A DNA stretch of 64,000 nucleotides. It comes from Schleiferilactobacillus perolens DSM 12744. Lineage in GTDB: Bacteria > Bacillota > Bacilli > Lactobacillales > Lactobacillaceae. The translations under genes were made by a program, and so were the position numbers. Below are positions 52,751 through 63,278 of the stretch, one piece after another. The notes below the pieces were generated by a model. The model had not been told where the DNA came from. It searched no databases and saw only the letters and a program-made list of their open reading frames with translations. Position 1 is the stretch's first letter. Each line of letters begins with the position of its first letter. The DNA is taken from positions 1 through 64,000 of the forward strand of contig NZ_AZEC01000010.1 of the NCBI RefSeq assembly GCF_001435585.1, read 5' to 3'.

Positions 52751-54258
52751 TATGTGTTTTACTCATAACGATATGAGGGGAATTCACATAACAATCGTCT
52801 GTCAGAAGGACAAACGTTTCGGCATCACTTATACCTACGACTCTAAATCCCGCTGGGACGAGGAAAAAAACAGTCACGGAGTACCCGGCGCTTAATTGGC
52901 TGGTCGACCCAACCACCGGTGCGATTGTGCCCACTGAACGACGGAACCGGAACGCCAAAGCGAAACTTGTTAAAGTCAACCAGGACTTCTCGCACAAGTA
53001 TTACGGCGCTACCTATTTGCTTACTCAGCTTGCCGTAAACATGAGTCTAGTCCAAGATTTGAAGGTTTGTTTCGGAGGGCTGGCGGACATGATCCTGTCC
53101 ATTGCGGAGTATTGGTGTTAGAACCGGGAAACACATTGTATCGCTCTAACCACTGGCAGAACCTGCACGATCATCCCGCAAACCATCCAATCTCTTCTCA
53201 ATAGAGCAGCGATTTGTTTGACCAAATTACTGATGGCCAAATCCACGACTTCTTTCGCCGGCAAAGCAAGCGGCGTATTCCAGACGAATATTGGGCTTAC
53301 GACAGTACCTCAATATCCAGCTATTCCCAAGGATTGGCGCAGGTCCGGTACGGCCACAATAAAGAGTACGATCCATCAGCCGAGTTGAATCTTCTGGTCG
53401 TCTATGGTGGACAGTCTGGTTTGCCATTCTATTATCGCCAGCTGTCGGGCAGTATTCCCGATGTGAAGACGGTAATTAATCTGTTGGATGATTTAGAAGT
53501 GCTGGGAATTGATAAGGCCAAGCTGGTCATTGACCGCGGGTTCTATAGTAAAGTCAACATCGATGCCCTACTGGGCCAACACCTAAAATTGTTGATTGGT
53601 ATTCAGACCGTTTTTCAGCTGGTACGCACCAATTTATTGGATCATATGGAGGAACTGCAGCAGTTCCAGAACTACGACGATAATAGTGGCGTGTCTGGGA
53701 TCACCGTCATGACTGAATGGGCCTATGAACAAGTGCGACCCTACAAAAAAGACACACTCCAGATCAAGCGACGGGTGTATCTCCATCTGTACTTCAATAG
53801 TGATCGGCATGCCGAAGATGTCCGCCAACTGGATAAACGTCTGGGCAAGCTGTATCACGAACTGCAAGCAGGCAAGCACATTGAAGCTCATGCCAAAGAT
53901 TACGCCAAGTTTTTTGAGGTCAAGACGACACCAAAACGGGTCCGTCAGGTGTTGCCAAAGATGATGTCATCAAACAGGCTAAGCAGTTCTGCGGGTATTG
54001 GATGCTGCTCACCAACGAGAAGATGACCGCCGCGCAAGCCCTACACATTTACCGTTCCAAAGACATCATCGAAAAAGGATTCGGTAACATTAAAGACCGG
54101 CTGAACGGCCGTAGGCTGTTAGTTTCGTCCGAGAAGAGTTTGAACGGAAGCTGTTTGTCCAGTTTCTCGGGCTCCAAAAGTGCGGTAAGTACAAGCCGAT
54201 CAGGATGCAATTTACGATAGCTTTGATATCATAAATCCAGCCTCGTTATGAGTGTTAC
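52751..54258 (+). mobile_element. IS1634/IS4-family element (degenerate)
   Basis: About 1.5 kb bounded by inverted ends that share ACTCATAACGA (left at about 52760, inverted copy at about 54245). It contains one heavily frameshifted transposase gene. Confidence 0.7.
52787..54220 (+). pseudogene. IS1634-family transposase, multiply frameshifted
   Basis: Fragments in different frames line up as one transposase. The first is KDKRFGITYTYDSKSRWDEE (52807-52866). Next come PTERRNRNAKAKLVKVNQDF (52930-) and YWAYDSTSISSYSQGLAQVR with the YDSTSISS active-site region (53282-). Then come KLVIDRGFYSKVNIDALLGQ and HIYRSKDIIEKGFGNIKDRL (54046-), with the catalytic E. At least three frame changes are needed, so the gene is long dead. 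Confidence 0.85.
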
Positions 54259-54270
54259 TGAGATCAAGGT

Positions 54271-54320
54271 AAAAAGCCGTTCACCAAATGGTCCTAACCA
54301 TTGTTGAGCGGCCTTTTTAA
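54271..54320. terminator. Hairpin after IS1634-type element
   Basis: AAAAAGCCG pairs with CGGCCTTTTT, with an inner AATGGT/ACCATT arm. It probably ends the minus-strand small gene that follows and any plus-strand IS transcript. Confidence 0.65.
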
Positions 54321-54329
54321 GAACGGCCT

Positions 54330-54559
54330 TTATAGAATCTTAATCAGACTCACGACTAACGCGATCACAGCGATTGCCACTTTGTTTGGCGGCTCTCCAG
54401 GTCAGAGAATTGGGCATTCATATGCTCACGCATTGCATTAAACTCTCCATCAAGTTTAACGTTAAGCGTATTGAATTGGCCATCAACTTTGGTTGAGATG
54501 GTGGCAACTTCTTTGTCTAAAGCGTGAAACTTATCTTTTGCAGCGTATTTCGGGTCCAT
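54330..54559 (-). pseudogene. Small coiled-coil membrane protein, frameshifted at the end
   Basis: From the ATG at 54559 (GGAG 8 bp upstream) the frame encodes DPKYAAKDKFHALDKEVATI STKVDGQFNTLNVKLDGEF, a heptad-rich coiled coil, and stops at 54365. One base off, the next frame reads AIAVIALVVSLIKIL-stop (to 54330), a membrane helix typical of the C-terminus of such small anchored proteins. The gene has probably lost its anchor by a frameshift near 54380. The function is unknown. Confidence 0.6.
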
Positions 54560-54742
54560 GTTATCGTCTCCTGGTTTGTGTATCTGTGTTTTTGACAACT
54601 TAGCAGTGTCGTTTAGTGGTTGTGGGGGAATACGAACTGAATGAGCTCGATCTGGTTACAGAAAAAGCGTTAAAGTGAACAAACTTTGTCGGATTGTTGG
54701 TCGCAGCAGTGGGGAATCATCTTCAACTGATTTTCAAACACC

Positions 54743-55327
54743 TTACTGCTCAACCCATTCCTGGACAGCAAAGCCCAGCTGCTCTGAGCTCAAGTTGTCA
54801 ACGCCGATAAAGTCTACCGTGTGGTCATTAGCAAACCATTTTTCTTTCAAGGGCAATAACGTGGTCACATAAGTATCGAAGAACCCACGATCTCTCGTGA
54901 GATCATTCTCCTTGTTTCGTCGCAATGTTTTGAGTGACGCTCGTAAATACAAGATTCGTTTTGGAAGAATCTCTTTAAGCTCATTCAGTTCATCGGCCAA
55001 AGTGTCTGCCACTGGCCAGTTTAGACCCTTGGATAGTGGAAAATTCAGCGTATGGAAGTAAATTTCCTCAGAGCCAAAATCCATCACGACACATTTTTCG
55101 TTCCGATATTTTTTGTAGCGATCCAGCTCGTTCTGGATGAACAAGCGCTGGATTTCAACGTAATCTCCAAAGTTGTTCTTGTCCAACTGTCGATCGTGAA
55201 TTTCGGCGATGACATGGCGGTTCTCCTCATAGCTGACCGTTGCCTTGGAGCTGTGTTCTTGCAGATATTTCAAGGCAGTCGTTTTTCCCACTGCCATTGA
55301 TCCCTGTAATGATAGAAAGGTGGTCAT
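54743..55327 (-). CDS. P-loop kinase, deoxynucleoside kinase-like
   Basis: A 194-residue protein with an N-terminal P-loop (LSLQGSMAVGKTTALKYLQE, ~6-25), a DFGSEEIYFHT segment, and a lid-like R-x-x-R region (KTLRRNKENDLTRDRGFF). The plan resembles nucleoside/nucleotide kinases or small AAA kinases of Firmicutes. The substrate cannot be named. GGAGGA lies just before the ATG at 55327. It is a single gene with no close neighbours on its strand. Confidence 0.7.
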   Translation of the reverse strand: MTTFLSLQGSMAVGKTTALKYLQEHSSKATVSYEENRHVIAEIHDRQLDKNNFGDYVEIQRLFIQNELDRYKKYRNEKCVVMDFGSEEIYFHTLNFPLSKGLNWPVADTLADELNELKEILPKRILYLRASLKTLRRNKENDLTRDRGFFDTYVTTLLPLKEKWFANDHTVDFIGVDNLSSEQLGFAVQEWVEQ

Positions 55328-55817
55328 TTTTTATTCTTCCTCCTGTGATGCAAAATGACTTTTCGTGGAATACCGGGAAACTCAGAAGGTGATTAAGCTG
55401 TCCGTGTACAAGCGGTAGTGCCTATGATTAGTTGCTCTTAGGGCGGGATCATTACTGGCCACATCGATGTCCCTCGATCGCTGGCTAGAATATATATTAG
55501 CAAACCTGTTATGTCATGGGAATACGACAGTCTCGTGGAATGTGAGTGCTAACTGACCTGTTCTATCCTGCTCTGAGTGGTCACATGTCGCATTACTTAC
55601 TTCATCAACAATAATGACCAACCGTGCAAAAAACATCACAGCTGTGATGGATGAATACTAAAACCTTGACGTGATGGAATCTGTTTAACTGCAGCCTTGA
55701 TGATTGCGATGGAAAAGCAGTCTCAGGTATACTGTTACCGGTGAGTAAGGGCTTTCTCGGAAGCTAAACAAGCATAGCATAGTTTGACGCACCTGGTCTG
55801 AGAGAGGGTGGTGAGCC
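55328..55817. other. Intergenic region of about 490 bp
   Basis: It separates the divergent kinase and XRE genes and must hold both promoters. I see no gene, RNA or strong hairpin. Confidence 0.4.
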
Positions 55818-56348
55818 ATGACACAACCTAAGATTGTTGAAAAGAAACGGTACGTCCATAAGCCAACCAAAACGGATGAATTGTATTTCGTGATCCAAGT
55901 CCCTGAAACTTTTCACATTCAAAACTTGGATGTCTCCGTTCAAAGTGAATACTGGGTACCAGTGAATAAGGATGTCAGCAACACTGCCAATTATCTTCTA
56001 CCCATCAATGATCCCGACAAAAATACGCGTGTAATTTACGCAGCCTTTCGAAAGGACGCCAACTATCTGACACCATCTGAAATTCGAGACCAGCGTGTGC
56101 GAATAGGATTAAGTTTACGGGAACTTTCCCAAATCCTGGGTTTCAGCTATAGCACCTTGTCGGAAATCGAGAATAATAAACGCCTGCAAAACCAATTGCA
56201 GGAGACAGCACTGGAAATGATGCTGAACAGGACAGAACTTTACCGATTGTTCAAGAATCGCAGCCATCAGTTGAAACAAAGAATGTCCAAGCAGCAGTAT
56301 GATCGTGTTGAGACGGCGTTAATAATGGCGATGCCAAAACAAAAGTGA
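55818..56348 (+). CDS. XRE-family regulator
   Basis: A 176-residue protein. The C-terminal half has a helix-turn-helix (EIRDQRVRIGLSLRELSQIL GFSYSTLSEIENNKR, ~93-127). The N-terminal half (LYFVIQVPETFHIQNLDVSV QSEYWVP) is a beta-rich domain that could sense a ligand or partner. AGAGGGTGG precedes the ATG. Its target is unknown. Confidence 0.75.
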   Translation: MTQPKIVEKKRYVHKPTKTDELYFVIQVPETFHIQNLDVSVQSEYWVPVNKDVSNTANYLLPINDPDKNTRVIYAAFRKDANYLTPSEIRDQRVRIGLSLRELSQILGFSYSTLSEIENNKRLQNQLQETALEMMLNRTELYRLFKNRSHQLKQRMSKQQYDRVETALIMAMPKQK

Positions 56349-56418
56349 ACTCGTACGTGTAGAAAATGCGAGCAGTGATTACCAGGGAAAAACATCATGA
56401 GGAAGGGTGGCAAGCAAG

Positions 56419-56934
56419 ATGCCCATGTTGATTCGACCAATGACTGAAAAGGATATTGCAGACATTGATGAGCACTTTACCGAACAAGGTTGGCCCGCCA
56501 GAACAGCTGTATTGCAGCGGTATCTGAGCGAGCAAAACTCTGGCCAGCAAAAGGTATTTGTTGCAGAGGTGGAAGGCCAAGTGGCCGGGTATGTGACTTT
56601 GCTGCCATTGGCGCTTGCCGGTCCTTTCATTGGTCAATTACCGGAAATCAGTGATTTTAATGTATTTGAAAAGTACCAGCGACGCGGTGTCGGCAGTGCA
56701 CTGTTAGACGTTGCTGAAAATATGGCAGCACACCAATCTAGTGCCGTCAGTTTGGGAGTCGGACTTCATGCCGGCTACGGTCCGGCACAGCGGCTGTACA
56801 TCAAACGGGGTTACGTGCCAGATGGCAGCGGCGTTTGGTATCAAGATAGACCGTTACCGATGAATGCCACCAGCTTGAACAATGATGATCTCGTTTTGTA
56901 TCTCAGTAAAGAGTTAAAGAAATCGACGAGTTGA
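56419..56934 (+). CDS. GNAT-family N-acetyltransferase
   Basis: A protein of about 171 residues with the GNAT pattern: IRPMTEKDIADIDEHFTEQG, VFVAEVEGQVAGYVTLLPL, the acetyl-CoA loop VFEKYQRRGVGSALLDVAE (Q/R-x-x-G-x-G/A) and GLHAGYGPAQRLYIKRGYVP. The ATG at 56419 lies about 12 bp after AGGAAGG; a GTG at 56407 is on the site itself. The substrate is unknown. A terminator follows at 57017. Confidence 0.88.
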   Translation: MPMLIRPMTEKDIADIDEHFTEQGWPARTAVLQRYLSEQNSGQQKVFVAEVEGQVAGYVTLLPLALAGPFIGQLPEISDFNVFEKYQRRGVGSALLDVAENMAAHQSSAVSLGVGLHAGYGPAQRLYIKRGYVPDGSGVWYQDRPLPMNATSLNNDDLVLYLSKELKKSTS

Positions 56935-57016
56935 TTTAGCTGATTTGTGTCCAAGTGATTGACTTGGACATAAGAGTGTCCGAGTTGATGTCCGAATCAA
57001 AGTTACAGGTAATAAG

Positions 57017-57068
57017 AAAACGGCACAGCTTCTGGGGGAAAGTACCCCATGAGGCCATGCCGTTTTTG
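57017..57068. terminator. Bidirectional terminator
   Basis: AAAACGGCA pairs with TGCCGTTTTT, with an inner GGGG...CCCC arm. It lies between the convergent GNAT and membrane-protein genes. Confidence 0.85.
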
Positions 57069-57077
57069 CATAGAGAA

Positions 57078-59102
57078 TTAACGCAACTTAATCGTCCCCA
57101 CTACCGGCGCAAAATCACCACCGCCAACCATAAAGTACAGCGGCATCTGCGAATCCAAGTCGGTCACATACGCAGCCAGCTCCGCCGTTGATCGCGGCTT
57201 TAGCATATACCGCAAATTCTGCACCCGTTGCTGGTCTTCACCCCACAAACCATCGCCGTCAGTGGATGTGCTCAAGGCGGAAGACAACTGATCAGTGGTA
57301 GACGTGAAACCCACACCGAGCAATTGTGTGGGATCGGTTCGAAAATAGAGATTTTGAGTCAGATTAGTCATTGTGAAATACACCACGACACCTTGTCCCT
57401 GAGTCTTGGCGCTGGTGAACGTAAACTTATAGCCAGGGGTGGTGATGGTTTTTCCTTTGACGTGAATTTGGCTGTCGTCGTAAATCCCATTTGATCGGTC
57501 TTCCGTGTCGAAAAGCGTCTCTAGCGGATTCTTAGCTTTCTCAATGGATGATTTGCTCTTGAGACGTTCAGCCATAATCCACCGCATCTGGTTATCTTTG
57601 TGTGCATTGGCGGCGTCGCTATCTTTACTCCACAATACCTCGTAATCTTCAGCGTGTTGGCGCAAAATGGGTGGTATTTTCCCACGATAATAGTGATGTC
57701 CCAATTCCACCGTCTCGGCACTTAGATACACCTGAAATTCTTGGATGTGGTCGATCACGCTTTCGCCCGTCAATATGTAATGGTAAAACTCGGCGACATG
57801 GTCTGCAAATAATTTGAGATCCTGGCCTTCTGGGGTCGTTGACTGGACCAACTGCTTCTGTAGCTGACCAAGGGCCTCTTTGTTCTGCGACATCTCCTTA
57901 CGGATAGCACCGTTGTTGTCTGATAGCATTGGGTGACAAAAATACGTGACCAAACGCTCAAAGGTGGTGTATTGTGTCCCTGGTTCAGACGCTGCAGGCG
58001 GTACTTTAGATGGTTTGCGTAAAGCGGCCTGGGCAGTTTTGTAAGTGACCAACGCATTCATGTTAGTTCTGCCAGAGTTCTCCGAGGTGTTGTATTGCAA
58101 TACAGAGGCGGTACACAAGACGACCATACTCATGATAAACGCCATGCTGGTCATGGGAAAAAGCGGGAGTGACCCGGTTATCATTTCCCTTTTCTGATCC
58201 AGGCTGCGTTGTCGATACCAAGCCAAAAAAGGCCAAACCAGGACGACGGCCATAAATAATGCCATTAAAACTCCGTCCGTAAACCAGTCGAGCACAATCA
58301 ATCGATTCCTTGGCGGGATCAAGCGGACGACGCGATCAGTATCGGTTAACGGGACCACACTTACCTTGGTCCCTGTTGTGATGACAGAATCTGTACCGAC
58401 GCCGACTGATTGCCACACCTGGGTCATGTGGTTTCCGTCAAGATAAGCCAACAGTACATAATGGTTGACCAGCCGGAACCGGGGAGAACTCAGGTGGCTT
58501 TCTTGATCCAATTTGGCCAGGACTGTCGCGGTCACCTGGGGATTGTTGCGAGTTTGATAAGCCGTCCAAGTCCGCGCAGCGAGTGGGCCAATGACCAACC
58601 GAACCACGCTCATAATCATGAAGGCAGCCACAATTCCCCGAGTAGCTTGGCTAAATCGCTCCGCTCGACGCATGAACAGCGCATCGTCTGACCGGCGGAA
58701 ATGAGGAAGGAGTAATGGGCTTAAGTGTAACAAAGCAATTGCCAGCAAACCGAGGCAAAGCATTCCCTTCCAGAAATTAGTAATGCTCACATCACTATGC
58801 GGCGCCTTCAGAGCATTCGTCCGCATAATGCCGCCGCCTTGCAGTTGCCATGCTTGATAGGTATCGCGGTCGATCGTGTACCATTCCTTGCCAACCAAGG
58901 CGGCGTGTTCCGTCACACGTCCAGAATCATCCTGCACAGTCGCTACATTTTCGAATGTTTGATTGCGCGGCAAGGGCGGCGGAGCAGCTGGATGAAATGA
59001 CGCGAAGGTTCCCCAAAGTGCCAAGAGCGCTAGTAATACCCAAAAGATTGTGCTTATCTTCAGCCACTGCGTGGAAAGTTTTTCTTTGCCTGCTTTTTGC
59101 AT
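57078..59102 (-). CDS. Large membrane protein with extracellular C-terminal domain
   Basis: A protein of 674 residues from the ATG at 59102 (GGGGAATAATC before it). Membrane helices lie near residues 15-33, 100-120, 150-180, 245-270 and 285-310. The C-terminal ~380 residues are predicted outside, and the last 120 (GYKFTFTSAKTQGQGVVVYF TMTNLTQNLYF) have the beta-sandwich pattern of DUF4352/DUF5067 proteins. The gene at 63279 has a similar domain. The function is unknown. The family seems restricted to lactic acid bacteria, as far as I can judge. Confidence 0.65.
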   Translation of the reverse strand: MQKAGKEKLSTQWLKISTIFWVLLALLALWGTFASFHPAAPPPLPRNQTFENVATVQDDSGRVTEHAALVGKEWYTIDRDTYQAWQLQGGGIMRTNALKAPHSDVSITNFWKGMLCLGLLAIALLHLSPLLLPHFRRSDDALFMRRAERFSQATRGIVAAFMIMSVVRLVIGPLAARTWTAYQTRNNPQVTATVLAKLDQESHLSSPRFRLVNHYVLLAYLDGNHMTQVWQSVGVGTDSVITTGTKVSVVPLTDTDRVVRLIPPRNRLIVLDWFTDGVLMALFMAVVLVWPFLAWYRQRSLDQKREMITGSLPLFPMTSMAFIMSMVVLCTASVLQYNTSENSGRTNMNALVTYKTAQAALRKPSKVPPAASEPGTQYTTFERLVTYFCHPMLSDNNGAIRKEMSQNKEALGQLQKQLVQSTTPEGQDLKLFADHVAEFYHYILTGESVIDHIQEFQVYLSAETVELGHHYYRGKIPPILRQHAEDYEVLWSKDSDAANAHKDNQMRWIMAERLKSKSSIEKAKNPLETLFDTEDRSNGIYDDSQIHVKGKTITTPGYKFTFTSAKTQGQGVVVYFTMTNLTQNLYFRTDPTQLLGVGFTSTTDQLSSALSTSTDGDGLWGEDQQRVQNLRYMLKPRSTAELAAYVTDLDSQMPLYFMVGGGDFAPVVGTIKLR

Positions 59103-59147
59103 GATTATTCCCCAATTCACAAGCCGTGCAGTTAATTCCAGCCCCAA

Positions 59148-59496
59148 CTATTGATAACTTGATTTTAGCATGAGTGGCCCGTCAATTTGTGTGATTTGAA
59201 CCACAAATATTCTGTAAGTTACTGCACCAATAAATAATTTTGCGGTGTTGATATCGACACTTTACGAGGTCTCCACGTCATTAAATCACCAATTTAATGC
59301 GTGTAGGGATCTTTTTGTCATTGATCAACAAAGCGGGTTGTATAATCGCGTTGATGGAGATGCTAAGAACGTCAAAAATATCCCACATACATAATTGGAC
59401 TATTCCACAGTCTCTTGTCCACTATAAGGAATCGTAAAATAAGATTTCCCACCATATTTCGTGATACAATTCAGTCGTGGTAATCATGGGAGGATG
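59148..59496. other. Intergenic region upstream of the surface protein
   Basis: AT-rich DNA between two divergent genes, with no recognisable gene. TTGATATCGACACTTTACG and similar stretches may hold promoters, but none is clear. Confidence 0.35.
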
Positions 59497-59502
59497 ATGA
59501 AC

Positions 59503-62500
59503 GTGCAGAAAAATAATATTTCCCACTATATTTCCCACTATTTTACATTTCTTTTTGCATTATTAATCGTGCTGCTGGGATGGTTCAGAACTGATCAACC
59601 AACAAAAACGACAGCCGCCGACGATATTAGTGTGATTGAAAGTGGGCCAGAACGGACGCAGGACTTTTTTGCACCATTTGGTGACGCGACGGTGCAACGC
59701 GGTGCCGATGGGCAATGGTCGCAAGTGATTTTGACTCCGGCAATGACAAACAAAGCTGGGGCAGTCACGCTGAATAACCGGTTGGATTTTTCCAGAGACT
59801 TTACGCTGCAATACTCTGCTTTGCTGGGCAATGGTAAAGGCGATGGGATGTCGTTCGCCCTCTATCCAGGGCAAATCGGTGCGGTGGGGATGTTCGGCGG
59901 TAACTTGGGTGTGGCCGGATTACCTAATGCGATAGGCTTCAAGATTGATACATACCCGAATGATAATGGCAATATAGTAGGGCGGGGTCCAACAATATGG
60001 AATTTTGCCCAGTTTGCAGTGGGCCAAGGATTTAGCTTCGATAGAACGATTGATCCTGACACTCGCACGCGGGAGTATGCTGATCAAATGCGAAAAGTAA
60101 ACCAAGCCGGAGCAGTATGGGGCAACACGGAGGTAGACCTCGGTCAAACCACGCCGTATGGCAGTTTCATTGAAACAAATGGGTATGGTTATTTGAGCAC
60201 CATGACCAAGAGTAATCCACATCAATTTTTGGGTCTCCCAATGGGCACACAGCTTCAAAATCCAACACCGTCCGTGAAAGCGGTCGGCGGTCAAGTGAAC
60301 AACGGCCCGGCTCTGATTAATACGAATGGCAACAATTTAACGGACGGGCAGTGGCATGGTATTCGGATTGGTTATGTCGTGCAAGGCGATACCGGCACGA
60401 TGACTGTCGGGTTATACAAGGATCCCAACAACTTTGCCAGTACGCCACTACAGACATGGAGTACTCAAGTGAACGTCAGGGATATTAAAGACAAGACCAA
60501 CGGAAAGCCGTATTTTGCGCTAAACATTGCGGGATCCAACGGTCTTTCAGCAGCGAGCCAGGCAGTGAAAAATATTTACATCAAATACACTCCGGAGCCC
60601 GGTGGATTTACGACGCGGTATATTGATGAAAACGGCACGAGCATTAAGACCACTGAGGATAAAGGTGATTCCACAACCTTGGATCAAGATTTTACTCAGA
60701 CCATTGACCGGGTTATCACGAACAAGGTTACCGGTGAAACATTCACCTTTGACTATGCGACTTTAGAAAATTACTCAAAGCCTGGAATTCGAACGAAGTT
60801 GAATTTTGACAAAGATGATGGCAAAAGCCAGCTTACTTATATCGGCAAGTTTTTGAATACCTATCAACGTCTGAACGTCGTTTACCGGAAGAGCAGTAAC
60901 TTTCCGGCCACTTCCTGGTCCATCACCGGCGGCGGCAAAACCGAGACCAGCAAGCAACCAGATAATCAGTTAACAGTGGCCCAAAATAACGAGGTTACTT
61001 ATATGTACAATATTGCCTTGGATACATTGGCGCCAAACCCATGGACGGGCATCAAACTGACCACGATGATTCCCGCTGGATTGAATTATTCTAACGCCAG
61101 TTTAGTGCTGCAAAATGGTAGTACACAAACTTCCACCGCGCCATTGATTTCGAATGTGCAACAGGCAGATGGGCGCAGCTTACTCACTTTTCAATCTGTG
61201 GATCTGTACGGAACAGGGACCAGTACGCAGCCGAATAATGCCCAAATTCAACTGAAATTTATGCCTTCAATTCCGCTGATTGGCACGATTGAAACGAGTG
61301 CGCATGATACGTATAAGGAAAATACGTCAGATACGCCGAAAGAAACCAGCTATTGGACAAGTCAGCCAGCGACCACGGTGACCAAATTGCAAATTACAGG
61401 GACCCAAGGAATTTCCAAGACCGCAATCCCGATGCCTGATCGGGCAAGTAAAACGGTCGCTATTGAACAGAATCAGTTGTTTTTACCACCGAATGTGACG
61501 CAGATTACCAGTGCGAAATGGTGGGCGCTGCCAGGTGGGTTGCAGTCAGACGATATCACGATCGCGTCCCCTGGTGAAAACTTGCCGTTTGTGTTGCCAG
61601 AACTGACGGATAAGGGTCAAAAGAAGCTGACCGGTAACGACTCTGTTCACGTCGGCATTCTGTTTTCAGGGAAAACTGGCGATGGCAAGACCTTTGACTG
61701 GGTCGTGGACTATGAGTTGTTTGAACCACTGACAACCTGGATGCCGGATACCGGCTTGGCCCAAACTGTCGCGACACAAGTTGGTCTGACAAATTCTGAG
61801 ACGCTTCAGAAATCGACGGTCCGTGATAAATTGACAAGCTTTACCGGGGATGTCTCGCTGTGGACGATCCTTCAGGATCCAACGGGGTTAGAATATGTCG
61901 CCAATTTGAAGACTTTCAACGCGCCAGGAAATGCGAACGCGGATGTACAAAAAGCACCGGGCAGTTTTCGACGTTTCTTGACCATGCTGGCAACGGATCG
62001 GGGACAGGGCGGGACGCCGTCTAAGGTATTGGAAAGCCTAAATCTATCGGGCTATCCGGGAAGACTTTTGCCCCAGACAGCAGCACACCTGTGGGTCAGT
62101 CATTACCGACATTCGCTTCACTGACAGGATTCACTGCGGTCAACGATGGCTTAACCGCTAACCAATTCACGGACACTAGTTCAAGTGATCTGGTGCCGTT
62201 TATTACACAACAACAGGGTGCCAAGCTAAAAACAATCAATATTGCAGCGGATGAGCCCGCTGCTGGCACTGCTAATGCAAACAACATTTTGCCGGTACTG
62301 ACAGGATTAGGTGATCTGACTGTTCAGCAGACGAATATGATTGATCAGAATGCGGTGGAATTGAAGCTCACTCCGGCGCAGAATGATCCAAATAAATTGA
62401 TTATTTCACCCAGTGACGGAAAAGATATCCGGCAAAAGCTGGCTGCATATGACGTGGGGATAGGGAAATCGGTGGCGCTCAGCGCGGACGATGTTGCCAA

Positions 62501-63152
62501 AACGCAGGTGGCCTTCTTTGATCAAGGAAGCAGCAAGACTTCTGCCACCAACAATGAGTTGACAAATTGGATAGATTCAACAAATCCCGGATTGCTGAAT
62601 ATGAATTATCAAGACTATCTGAGCAATAGCCGACAAAAGACCGGTCAGGGATATTTACGCCTTAGTTTGACGAAAGGCACAACCAACTATTCACTTTGGC
62701 TGCCAGCAGTCATTAAAGGCACAACATACTTAACAGTCACCGGCACTTTGGACTTTGGCCATCGCCGACTGGCACCGGGAAACTATGCTAATAATGGTCA
62801 CGACGACATGGTTGCGCCAGATCCTGATCCAAACACGGGCGAACCCATCACGATCACCACACTGCACAGACCGAATGACCGGGTAGTGGTGACGGCATCG
62901 CCATTCACTGGCGGTCCGTCAACGGTGGATACGTTGGCGCTCACCTTTGGTCAAGGCGGTGTGCAACACAAAGTGCCAGCCAATAGTCTTGGTAATGATG
63001 GTGGCGTACTGTTTCCTGAATTAACACCATCGACTTCAATGGTGACAACGCAAACTTACACAGCAGCTCTAAATGTGCCAAGCACAGCAGCAATTGTATC
63101 AGGTCAGCCATATAAAGCGACGGTGACATATAGTCTAACGCACGGAATTTGA
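59503..63152 (+). pseudogene. Lectin-like surface protein, frameshifted
   Basis: The first part (59503 to about 62060) has a signal peptide (FTFLFALLIVLLGWF) and an L-type lectin-like domain (~35-360; FTLQYSALLGNGKGDGMSFA, GVAGLPNAIGFKIDTYPND, LTDGQWHGIRIGY). Further domains include GGFTTRYIDENG, a MucBP-like strand. Near 62060 the frame changes by one base and continues to 63152 (KTFAPDSSTPVGQSLPTFAS ...). Joined, it would be a secreted protein of about 1215 residues. No LPxTG is seen at the end. The GTG at 59503 has 9-bp spacing from GGGAGG; ATGs at 59494 and 59497 are too close. The frameshift could be a sequencing error. Confidence 0.75.
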
Positions 63153-63174
63153 TTTGAAACGAAGATGTCCTAAA

Positions 63175-63234
63175 GACGACAACATGAAAAACAGTTCGAT
63201 GGCCGATTCAGACTTTATCGAACTGTTTTGTCGT
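63175..63234. terminator. Bidirectional terminator
   Basis: AAAACAGTTCGAT (63188-63200) pairs with ATCGAACTGTTTT (63217-63229). It stands between the convergent lectin-like and DUF5067-like genes. Confidence 0.85.
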
Positions 63235-63278
63235 ATTCTGAGTTTTGAAATGCCTATAAGCTTGAAGATTCGGTTAAA

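Noticed and set aside
49482-55327. A second ICE or island ending right of the ABC-3C genes
   Set aside because: I found no further GAGTGGGAAT core or integrase there, so a tandem island is not supported.
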